Below are positions 1 through 7,258 of a stretch of DNA of 33,242 bases, in pieces. Source of the stretch: Bacteroidota bacterium (GTDB taxonomy: Bacteria > Bacteroidota > Bacteroidia > Bacteroidales > VadinHA17); assembly GCA_030706785.1 (NCBI GenBank), contig JAUZNW010000020.1:1-33242 (forward strand), written 5' to 3'. Below the pieces are notes generated by a model, which saw nothing but the letters and a program-made list of their open reading frames with translations, was not told where the DNA came from and made no database searches. Position 1 is the stretch's first letter. Every line of letters starts with the position of its first letter. Position numbers and translations under genes: made by a program.

Positions 1-909
1 GACAAGATTAACATTTCCGGCGATATAGTTCATAAGTGAATCGAGCCATTTATGTCCTTCAGAATAAGCTGCAATTGAAGCTATTGTGCCAAAAATATTC
101 CCGTTGCCGATATGAAGATGCTCGATTTTGGAATTAAAATATTTCCTTAAAACAGGATTAGAAATAACTACTGAGGATGTCGACAGCCCGGCAAGATTAA
201 ATGTTTTACTGGGAGCGATACAGGTCACCGTTATTTCGGCAATTTTATCAGAGATTCCTGCGGCAGGAGTGTGTTTATTTCCGGGAAGCATGAGATCACA
301 ATGGATCTCATCTGAGAGCAGCAGAATATTGTATTTCAGGCAGATCTCAGCAAGTCTGGTCATCTCATGACTGGTCCATACTCTTCCTACGGGATTGTGC
401 GGATTTGAGATGATGATCATCCTTGTATTGTCGGTAATGGATTTTTCAAGAGAAACAAAATCCATTTCCCATCTGCCGTTTACTTCCGCCAGCTGATTAA
501 AAATCAGGTTCCGGCCATGGCTTTCAACTGCCGGGAAGAACGGAAAATAAACAGGCGGCTGGACTATTATCGAATCACCCGGACGAGTAAATGCCAGTGT
601 ACAGAGGTTCAGTGCAGGAACAACACCGGGGCAGAAGCAGATCCATTCACTGTCTATTTTCCAGTTGTGTCTCTTTTGGAACCAGTCGATAATTGAAGAA
701 TTGTATTCGGGCGGGCGGAATGTATATCCCATGATTTCATGCCCGAGCCTCTTCCTCAGGGCATTAATTATGAAATCGGGTGTCCTGAAATCCATGTCGG
801 CGACCCACATAGGTATGACCCTGTCAGTCCCGAAAATCTCTTTTCTCAGATCATACTTGATGCAGCTCGTCCCTTCCCTCTGGATCTCTTCATCAAAATT
901 CCATCCCAT
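1..909 (-). CDS. MalY/PatB-family PLP aminotransferase / cystathionine beta-lyase, C-terminus cut by window edge
   Basis: Fold-type I PLP enzyme of the MalY/PatB group; such proteins cleave C-S bonds in cystathionine or cysteine conjugates, or act as aminotransferases, in the cytoplasm. The reading frame is open through the left edge, giving 303 residues of a family that is usually about 390, so roughly the last 90 are missing. Visible marks are the N-terminal stretch starting MGWNFDEE followed by GTSCIKYD, the VADMDF motif, SNPHNPVGR (substrate/cofactor loop), SDEIHCDL, and the PLP-binding lysine in APSKTFNLAG at about K235. The start at 909 was chosen because family members begin just before the NFDE motif. 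A perfect TATCTTTG box lies 24 bases upstream. It is divergent from the lipoprotein gene at 1062. The family call is firm; the substrate is not determinable. Confidence 0.88.
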   Translation of the reverse strand, partial: MGWNFDEEIQREGTSCIKYDLRKEIFGTDRVIPMWVADMDFRTPDFIINALRKRLGHEIMGYTFRPPEYNSSIIDWFQKRHNWKIDSEWICFCPGVVPALNLCTLAFTRPGDSIIVQPPVYFPFFPAVESHGRNLIFNQLAEVNGRWEMDFVSLEKSITDNTRMIIISNPHNPVGRVWTSHEMTRLAEICLKYNILLLSDEIHCDLMLPGNKHTPAAGISDKIAEITVTCIAPSKTFNLAGLSTSSVVISNPVLRKYFNSKIEHLHIGNGNIFGTIASIAAYSEGHKWLDSLMNYIAGNVNLV

Positions 910-932
910 CAAAGTGCTATTGTAAAGGCGCT

Positions 933-940
933 CAAAGATA
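933..940 (-). promoter_or_regulatory. Bacteroidota -7 promoter box for the aminotransferase
   Basis: Minus-strand TATCTTTG matches the Bacteroidota -7 consensus TAnnTTTG at every fixed position. It would start transcription around 926-928, about 18 bases before the ATG at 909. No convincing TTTG -33 element is seen at the expected distance, which lowers confidence. Confidence 0.4.
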
Positions 941-1061
941 AATAAAACAGACCTAAAACCCCTTAAGTTTCAAAATAGATTCGGCACAGGACTTTATATT
1001 AATATAATTTATTATTTTTATGTGCGATTTTGCGAAGCTATTTTAATTTAAACCAACTAAT

Positions 1062-1874
1062 ATGAAAAGAGTTATAGCAGTATTTATTCTACCGATGCTC
1101 ATTTTAAGCCTTGCTGGTCTGGATTCCTGCAAGGGCAGGAAGAAAGAACTGAAACAGGTGGAAATGAATCAGATCCAGAATATGGATTCAACAATTGAAA
1201 AGAATGTATATCCTCTGCCGACATCGGCCGAGGTAATTAGAATGCTCTCTGATCTGGAAGTTGGTTTTATCATCGGCATCTCAAATCCACCCGAAAACTC
1301 AAAGAAATATCTTACAAGTCCCGCAAGGGCAACTAATGTTGGTGTATATGGAGCTGATCTGAGCTATGCTACACTTTATAATATTCAGCAAAAGGTAATC
1401 GATTATCTTAATGTAATCCAGTCACTGGCTGTTGAACTGAACATGTCGAGGATTTATGACCAGACACTATACGATACCATCAAGGCAAACGTTGACAAAA
1501 GGGACAAGCTGGTGGAGATACTAAAGAACGCTTTCAATAACACATATTCGTTCCTGAGCGATAATGATCAGCAGCCCCTGGCCCTGCTTGTTGTAGGCGG
1601 AGCCTGGGTCGAGGGGATGTACCTTACAACACACGTTTCGGAAGCAGCCTACCAGATTGCGGGTATTGCAAAAGTGCTTCTGGAACAGAAAGATAACTTC
1701 AACCTCTTCCTTGAAATCACCAAGCCCTATATGAATGATCCAAGCGTAAAGGAATTCGTCGACAGGCTTGATCCGATAAAGAAGGTCTACGAGGGGCTTT
1801 CAACAAGCCTTACCAATCAGAACATAATAGACATAACCAAAGCAATTGAAGGTATCCGAAGCCAGATTATCTGA
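1062..1874 (+). CDS. Lipoprotein of unknown function
   Basis: A 270-residue protein that I do not recognise as a named family. It begins with a short basic n-region (MKRV), a hydrophobic core and a lipobox LDSC, so signal peptidase II would cleave before C23 and leave a lipid-anchored protein. The Lys/Arg run after the cysteine (KGRKKE) lacks an obvious acidic export signal, so whether it faces the periplasm or the surface is open. The rest looks mainly alpha-helical, with no catalytic motif visible; residues about 70-110 hold a well-ordered SPARATNVGVYGADLSYATL-like segment and about 165-185 a glycine-containing LLVVGGAWVEGMY stretch. A strong intrinsic terminator follows 22 bases after the stop, and the large ABC protein gene begins right after it, so the two may be functionally linked although not fully co-transcribed. 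Confidence 0.8.
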   Translation: MKRVIAVFILPMLILSLAGLDSCKGRKKELKQVEMNQIQNMDSTIEKNVYPLPTSAEVIRMLSDLEVGFIIGISNPPENSKKYLTSPARATNVGVYGADLSYATLYNIQQKVIDYLNVIQSLAVELNMSRIYDQTLYDTIKANVDKRDKLVEILKNAFNNTYSFLSDNDQQPLALLVVGGAWVEGMYLTTHVSEAAYQIAGIAKVLLEQKDNFNLFLEITKPYMNDPSVKEFVDRLDPIKKVYEGLSTSLTNQNIIDITKAIEGIRSQII

Positions 1875-1895
1875 AAAAAATAGTAATAACTGCAT

Positions 1896-1929
1896 GGCCG
1901 CAAAGCAGCTAACTTTGCGGTCTTTTTTT
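1896..1929 (+). terminator. Rho-independent terminator after the lipoprotein gene
   Basis: The arms CCGCAAAG (1898-1905) and CTTTGCGG (1913-1920) form a perfect 8-bp stem, extendable by a G-T and a G-C pair, with a 7-base loop and seven consecutive T residues at 1923-1929. It sits only 11 bases ahead of the next co-directional start codon at 1941, so it would limit read-through into the ABC gene. Confidence 0.85.
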
Positions 1930-1940
1930 ATGAGGATATT

Positions 1941-4900
1941 ATGAGGGAATCCGTACTGCTCGCTCTGATTCATATTTTCGCCATTGTATCCACAATCAAT
2001 CCCGGAGGTATTACTTCGAGGGGCAAGAAAATATTGCGGAGTTATCTCAGGAGGTACCTTAATCGTGAGCTTGAGGAAGAATATTACGCCCTTTTTGAAA
2101 ATAATCTGGAGTTTTATTCAAATGAACTCAAAAGTGTTGACAGAACTGAACTTGCTGACGAAGATTCGCTTATAACATTCCAGATCACCAATATCTGCCG
2201 CCAGATTAAGAAGGGTTTGTTTCTTGAGGAGAGGATGATAGTGTTTCTCCAGCTGCTGGAATTTGCTTTTGAGGATGGTCTCATATCAGAGCAGGAAAAA
2301 ACGATCATCGATATAGTTGCAAGGACATTCAATATTTCCAAAAAGGAGTATGACAATGCCAGCGCGTTCATGATAGGCCGGTCGTACGATGATGTATCGC
2401 CCGATTGCATCCTGATAATTGAGAATGAGAATCCAAAATACTGGGTTGAAAAGCAATACAAAAACTATAGCAACTGGCGGCATATCAGGATAAAGAATTT
2501 TAAAGGGCAGCTCTTTGTACTCCATATTGAAAGCACGGGAACACTCATTTTCACTTATGACGGAACACTTACCCTTTATTTCAAGGGACGTGATATCATT
2601 GCCTGCAGACCTTACCTGCTTGACAGGGGTGTGAATATAAAAGGCCAGGGCATCGAGCCGATCTATTACTCAAGGATCTACAAGAAGTTCGTTTCAAGAA
2701 AATTTCCTGAAAAGATTGTCTATGAAGGGCACAATATTGAGTTCATTTTCAAGAACTCCGAGAACGGGGTGAGGAAATTGAATTTCAGGATCGAATCGGG
2801 CAACCTTATCGGCCTGATGGGAGGCAGCGGAGTTGGAAAAACGACCATGCTAAATCTTCTTCATGGAAAGATAAAACCTACAACCGGTACCCTTTATATA
2901 AACGGATATGACCTTAATACCGATGCTGATAAGCTGATGGGCCTCATCGGATATGTTCCACAGGACGATATGCTCATCGAGGAGCTGACAGTTTACCAGA
3001 ACCTTTATTACAATGCACGTCTCTGTTTTGGTCATTTTAATGAGGAACAGCTGAACCAGACAGTTGAGAAGGTCCTTAATGATCTGGAACTTACTGATAT
3101 AAAAGACCTTCAGGTTGGTGATCCTCTTAATAAGATGGTCAGCGGCGGACAGAGAAAAAGACTCAATATCGGCCTTGAGCTGATGCGGGAACCCGGTGTA
3201 CTTTTTGTAGATGAACCTACTTCCGGACTTTCCTCTTTCGATTCTGAAAAAGTCATGACCCTTCTCAAGAACCAGGCACTTCTGGGGAAGCTGGTTTTTG
3301 CAAATATTCACCAGCCCTCGTCCGATATTCTGAAGATGTTTGACAGGCTTTGGATACTTGACAAGGGCGGTTACATGATATATGACGGAGATCCGGTTGA
3401 AGCACTTGTTTATTTCAAGACAGAAACCTCCCAGGCGAATGCGGCTGAAAGTGAATGCCCCAGTTGCGGCAATATAGAGACCGACAATATCCTTCACATA
3501 ATTGAAGTGAAGGTAATTGACAATGCCGGTTTCCCGGGAAAAGAGAGGCAGATAAGCCCGAAGGACTGGTACGAGAAGTACAGGAAGAAAATGATGCCTG
3601 AGGTTGAAGAAAAGCCTTCAAAGACCACACTGCCGCCCAGCAACTTCAGGATCCCGGACAGAATGGCCCAGATAAAGACATTCATCAAGCGGAATGTGAC
3701 CAGGAAAATTGCCGACAAGCAATATATGGTCATCAATTTTCTGGAGGTACCTCTTCTGGCTCTTATTCTCGGGTTTATTTCAAAATACAGCGCTGACAAT
3801 GTTTACACATTCGGAGCCAACAAAAATTACCCGGTCTTTCTGTTTATGTCGATCATCGTAGCACTTTTTGTCGGTCTTACGGTAAGTGCGGAGGAGATTT
3901 TCCGCGACAGAAAGGTTCTTGAACGCGAAAAGTTCCTGAATATCAGCTGGTCGAGCTACCTTCTGTCGAAGATCGTCTTCCTGTTTGTTCTTACTGCAAT
4001 CCAGTCATTGTCATTTGTGATTGTGGCAAACAGTCTCCTTGATGTGAAGGGGATGCTGTTCAGGCAATGGATTGTGCTCTTCTCCACAGCCTGTTTTGGC
4101 AATATGCTGGGGCTTAATATTTCAGCCGGACTCAGGACTGCAGTAAGCATATATATCCTCATTCCACTGCTGCTTGTACCCATGCTGCTGCTAGGAGGCG
4201 CAATGATCAAATTCGATGACCTGCATCGGTCAATCAGTAAAAAGATATATGTCCCGGTGATTGGTGATGTTATGGTTACACGCTGGGCCTATGAAGCTTT
4301 AATGGTCGAAGAGTTCAAGGATAACAAGTATGAAAAACCGTTCTTTAACTACGACATGGCGGTTAGCCAGGCAGACTGGTATTCAACATTTCTGCTTCCG
4401 GAGCTGAAAGCCAGAGTAGACCAGTGTGTTCAGGCAGGGAAAAATCCTGAATATCAAGGAGTTTCAAAGAGAAATCTGAGGAAGCTCAATTACCATATCA
4501 ACCAGTTGTCGAAAGAGATCGGGGTTGTTCCAGGCAAATGGACTGCTGACCTGACATATGAAAAATTCGATAACACTATCGCCGGCGAAGCGAAGAAATT
4601 CATTGACAGCCTTTCATACTCAATACGAGCTGCCTCAAGGTATTACTTGCTCAAGCGTGATTCCCTGGTCATTAGACAAAAAGCAAGAATGGGTGATGCA
4701 GGATTTCAGAAGCTGAGAGATGATAACTATAATGAAAGCCTGGCAAATATAGTTCTTAACAGGCTGAATACCAATAAGATATATGACTCGGGCAAAAGAC
4801 TGATCCAGAAGGCCGATCCTATATATATGAAACCAGGTTCGAAGTACGGGCGGGCACATTTCTACGCTCCATATAAACAGCTCGGGAACCTCAGGATTGA

Positions 4901-5057
4901 AACCCTGGTGTTCGATGTTGCAGCAATCTGGCTTATGGTTGTTTTCCTGTACCTTACCTTGTATTTCAATATCTTGAAGCGTTTTATTGAATACCTCGAA
5001 TCACTCAGATTACCGATCTGGAGAAAGTTTGGCCGGGAGCTCCTGCGGCAGATATAA
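1941..5057 (+). CDS. Large ABCG-like ABC protein with TerB-like and FHA-like N-terminal regions (copy 1)
   Basis: A 1038-residue fusion of an ATPase and an ABC-2/ABCG-type membrane domain. Order: residues about 85-145 resemble a TerB-like helical domain (acidic FEDGLISEQEKTI); about 175-255 resemble an FHA-like beta sandwich; ATPase with Walker A GGSGVGKTT (about 293-301), Q-loop YVPQDD (about 337), signature VSGGQRKRL (about 400), Walker B LFVDEPTSGLSS and H-loop NIHQPSSD (about 455); a linker with C506-PS-C509; and a membrane domain from about 598. The loop between the fifth helix and the last one spans about 220 residues (about 750-970), far longer than in typical ABCG proteins. The ATPase-before-membrane order is that of ABCG exporters. 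The RBS is GAGGATATT. The stop overlaps the rsmA start by one base. A full-length paralog lies at 26643. Substrate unknown; the TerB and FHA assignments are inferences from pattern. Confidence 0.87.
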   Translation: MRESVLLALIHIFAIVSTINPGGITSRGKKILRSYLRRYLNRELEEEYYALFENNLEFYSNELKSVDRTELADEDSLITFQITNICRQIKKGLFLEERMIVFLQLLEFAFEDGLISEQEKTIIDIVARTFNISKKEYDNASAFMIGRSYDDVSPDCILIIENENPKYWVEKQYKNYSNWRHIRIKNFKGQLFVLHIESTGTLIFTYDGTLTLYFKGRDIIACRPYLLDRGVNIKGQGIEPIYYSRIYKKFVSRKFPEKIVYEGHNIEFIFKNSENGVRKLNFRIESGNLIGLMGGSGVGKTTMLNLLHGKIKPTTGTLYINGYDLNTDADKLMGLIGYVPQDDMLIEELTVYQNLYYNARLCFGHFNEEQLNQTVEKVLNDLELTDIKDLQVGDPLNKMVSGGQRKRLNIGLELMREPGVLFVDEPTSGLSSFDSEKVMTLLKNQALLGKLVFANIHQPSSDILKMFDRLWILDKGGYMIYDGDPVEALVYFKTETSQANAAESECPSCGNIETDNILHIIEVKVIDNAGFPGKERQISPKDWYEKYRKKMMPEVEEKPSKTTLPPSNFRIPDRMAQIKTFIKRNVTRKIADKQYMVINFLEVPLLALILGFISKYSADNVYTFGANKNYPVFLFMSIIVALFVGLTVSAEEIFRDRKVLEREKFLNISWSSYLLSKIVFLFVLTAIQSLSFVIVANSLLDVKGMLFRQWIVLFSTACFGNMLGLNISAGLRTAVSIYILIPLLLVPMLLLGGAMIKFDDLHRSISKKIYVPVIGDVMVTRWAYEALMVEEFKDNKYEKPFFNYDMAVSQADWYSTFLLPELKARVDQCVQAGKNPEYQGVSKRNLRKLNYHINQLSKEIGVVPGKWTADLTYEKFDNTIAGEAKKFIDSLSYSIRAASRYYLLKRDSLVIRQKARMGDAGFQKLRDDNYNESLANIVLNRLNTNKIYDSGKRLIQKADPIYMKPGSKYGRAHFYAPYKQLGNLRIETLVFDVAAIWLMVVFLYLTLYFNILKRFIEYLESLRLPIWRKFGRELLRQI

Positions 5058-5839
5058 TGAAAAGAGTAAATCCAAAAAAGAACCTGGGACAGCATTTTCT
5101 GAATGACAGGGCAATTGCCAGGAAGATATCTGAGTCTCTTACCGGGAACGGGTATTCCGGGGTACTTGAGGTCGGCCCGGGTATGGGGATACTGACCAAA
5201 TTTCTGATAGAGAGAGGATTCAAGGATCTGTGGGTTATTGAGATCGACAATGAATCCGTTCATTATCTCAAAGAGAATCTACCTTCACTGAGAAATATCA
5301 TCAGAGGTGATTTTCTGACCTTTGACCCAGATACTGTATTTGGTAATAAGTTTGCAGTAATTGGTAATTTCCCGTATAACATATCAAGCCAGATTCTCTT
5401 TAAGGTGCTTGAACATCGTGAAAAGGTAGTTGAGGTTTGCGGAATGGTTCAGAAAGAAGTCGCGGAAAGGATATGTGCCGGACCAGGTTCCAAAACTTAT
5501 GGTATTCTGAGCGTTTTGCTGCAGGCTTATTATAATGCAGAACTGCTTTTTACAGTATCCAACAAGGTTTTTACACCGCCTCCCGCGGTCCAGTCAGGAG
5601 TGATAAGGCTCACGAGGAATGAATTAAAACGTCTTGATTGTGACGAGGAGTTATTCTGCAGGGTCGTCAAAGCCTGTTTCAACCAGCGGCGTAAAACACT
5701 CAGGAATTCAGTAAAATCGGCATTTGATCTTGAAAAAACAGATTTTCCGGAATCTCACCTCAGACCTGAACAACTGTCTGTTGATCAGTTTGTAAGGCTT
5801 ACAAACTGGATCAGTCTCAACAGGAAATCATCCAAATGA
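5057..5839 (+). CDS. rsmA: 16S rRNA (adenine1518-N6/adenine1519-N6)-dimethyltransferase RsmA (KsgA)
   Basis: Dimethylates two adjacent adenines in the 3' helix of 16S rRNA late in 30S assembly. At 260 residues it has the usual family length. The N-terminal KKNLGQHFLND motif, SAM-binding VLEVGPGMGILTKFL, acidic SAM-ribose motif VIEIDNESV, GDFL and the catalytic GNFPYNISSQILF are all present, followed by the C-terminal FNQRRKTLRNSVKS segment. NFPY in place of the more common NLPY is usual in Bacteroidota. The ATG overlaps the stop of the upstream ABC gene (TAATG), implying translational coupling. Its last 12 bases overlap the 3' end of the convergent permease gene. Identification is secure. Confidence 0.97.
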   Translation: MKRVNPKKNLGQHFLNDRAIARKISESLTGNGYSGVLEVGPGMGILTKFLIERGFKDLWVIEIDNESVHYLKENLPSLRNIIRGDFLTFDPDTVFGNKFAVIGNFPYNISSQILFKVLEHREKVVEVCGMVQKEVAERICAGPGSKTYGILSVLLQAYYNAELLFTVSNKVFTPPPAVQSGVIRLTRNELKRLDCDEELFCRVVKACFNQRRKTLRNSVKSAFDLEKTDFPESHLRPEQLSVDQFVRLTNWISLNRKSSK

Positions 5840-7078
5840 GAATCCCATAGCATCAACGGGGTTCATTTTTGCAGCCGAGTAGGCCGGTGCATAGCCTGCT
5901 ACAATGCCGATAGCGCCAGAGACGAAGAGTGCAAGCATAACATTTGCCAGTGTGAGGTGCATGTTGAGATCCCAGAGGTAGTTCACGCATAGCGTTCCGA
6001 TAAAGATCAGGAACAAACCAAGTATTCCTCCAACCAGTGAAAGAAGCACCGATTCGGTCAGGAATTGCTGCAGTATGAAGAACCTCTTTGCTCCAAGAGC
6101 TTTTTGTATCCCGATTATATTTGTCCTTTCCCTAACAGAGACAAACATAATGTTTGCAATTCCGAATCCACCCACGAGTATCGCAAAGCATCCGATGATC
6201 CAGCCACCGATGTTTATGCCTTTGAACACTGCGTCGAATCCCTGTGAAAGCATGGTAGCCATGTTGACTGAGAAATTACTTTCTTCTCCAGGTCTCAATC
6301 TCCGTGATGCCCTCAAAATCATAGTAGCCTCATCCGATAGCTCCTGGGCCAGTATCCCGGGCTTCGCACGAACCATCATTTGGGTTTCACTGAACCTGTT
6401 ACGCAGATTGATAAAATTCTTTCCGAAGTTTAGTGGAATTATGGTCATTTCATCGATGTTGCTCAGGCTGATCCCACCCTGTCCTTCTTTCTTCAGTACA
6501 CCAATCACTTTTGTTTTATAACCGGCAACAGTTATATCCTTGCCCACGGGATCAGCTTTGTCAAACAACCTTTCAGCTATAACAGAACCCAACACGGCAT
6601 CATTGGTTACTGAAGCAAACTCAAAAGGTGAAAAAAATCTTCCTTTTTCGATCTCAAAGTTGGATACTTTTTCTACTTCCTCGGTTACAGCAAATATGTA
6701 TACGTCATTCGCAACATTGTTCCGGTATTTGATTTTGTCGATCTTCAGGGCTCCGAAGCAAGCAGCTTCAGCCTTGGTTGACCTGGTTTGTATGGCCTGG
6801 AAATCCTGAAGTGACACCGGGGGCCATTTAATTATGTCCCACCACTTGAGGTTGGGATTAAACGACCACGGGAACTTCTGGACATAGATCACATTATTCC
6901 CCATCTGATTGATGCTGTCATGGATCGACTTGGCCATCCAGTCAATAACGGTGAAAACCGATATTATGCAGAAAATACCGATGGTTATGCCGAAAAGGGA
7001 AAGAAAGGTCCTCAGCTTGTTATCGACAACCGAGTTAACTGCCATTAATAATCCCTCTTTAAAAAGTCTCAATCCCAT
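5828..7078 (-). CDS. MacB/FtsX-family ABC transporter permease (orphan)
   Basis: A 416-residue inner-membrane permease of the MacB/FtsX type. It has one N-terminal helix (LFGITIGIFCIISVFTVID), a large periplasmic MacB-PCD-like domain, and three C-terminal helices. The hallmark IGIQKALGAK cytoplasmic segment and the terminal AAKMNPVDAM are present. Such proteins couple to a cytoplasmic ATPase to export peptides or lipoproteins or to transmit mechanical force. No MacB-type ATPase gene lies beside it, so the partner must be encoded elsewhere. The start at 7078 is preferred over an upstream ATG at 7150: it has an AAGGAAAAG ribosome site, fits the family N-terminus, and a good promoter lies inside the longer version. 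The gene is convergent with rsmA, overlapping by 12 bases. Confidence 0.9.
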   Translation of the reverse strand: MGLRLFKEGLLMAVNSVVDNKLRTFLSLFGITIGIFCIISVFTVIDWMAKSIHDSINQMGNNVIYVQKFPWSFNPNLKWWDIIKWPPVSLQDFQAIQTRSTKAEAACFGALKIDKIKYRNNVANDVYIFAVTEEVEKVSNFEIEKGRFFSPFEFASVTNDAVLGSVIAERLFDKADPVGKDITVAGYKTKVIGVLKKEGQGGISLSNIDEMTIIPLNFGKNFINLRNRFSETQMMVRAKPGILAQELSDEATMILRASRRLRPGEESNFSVNMATMLSQGFDAVFKGINIGGWIIGCFAILVGGFGIANIMFVSVRERTNIIGIQKALGAKRFFILQQFLTESVLLSLVGGILGLFLIFIGTLCVNYLWDLNMHLTLANVMLALFVSGAIGIVAGYAPAYSAAKMNPVDAMGFSFG

Positions 7079-7114
7079 CTTTTCCTTACATATTTTCCAA
7101 AATAAACCGGACGT

Positions 7115-7146
7115 CAAAGATAGGAAAATCATTCCTAAACACGAAA
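7115..7146 (-). promoter_or_regulatory. Bacteroidota-type promoter for the MacB-like permease
   Basis: On the minus strand, TTTC (7146-7143) is followed after 20 bases by TATCTTTG (7122-7115), a full match to TAnnTTTG. Predicted transcription begins near 7109, leaving a leader of about 30 bases before the ATG at 7078. Confidence 0.5.
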
Positions 7147-7178
7147 GCACAAAACCCTGCGTTTATATTCATATTTAT

Positions 7179-7210
7179 TTTGCATTGAGGATAATAAAAA
7201 AATATCTATT
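7179..7210 (+). promoter_or_regulatory. Possible promoter of the purH-mre operon
   Basis: TTTG at 7179-7182 is followed after 20 bases by TATCTATT (7203-7210), which matches the TA of TAnnTTTG but only two of its last four bases. It would give a leader of about 43 bases before purH. Spacing is right but the -7 element is imperfect. Confidence 0.35.
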
Positions 7211-7258
7211 TTTAACCGCCTGAATCTGAAGGGAGAGAGCAATCATAAAAATCAGATT

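Noticed and set aside
2850-3497. Open frame of 215 codons on the minus strand
   Set aside because: It lies wholly opposite the ATPase domain of the large ABC protein, has no recognisable motif, and is explained by the codon usage of the sense gene.
1941-5057. Tellurite-resistance or phage-defence locus based on the TerB-like region
   Set aside because: No other ter genes, nucleases or defence genes are present; the neighbours are a lipoprotein and rsmA, so the TerB-like match alone does not support it.
6075-6521. Open frame of 148 codons on the plus strand
   Set aside because: Antisense to the MacB-like permease; it has no family features and no upstream signals.
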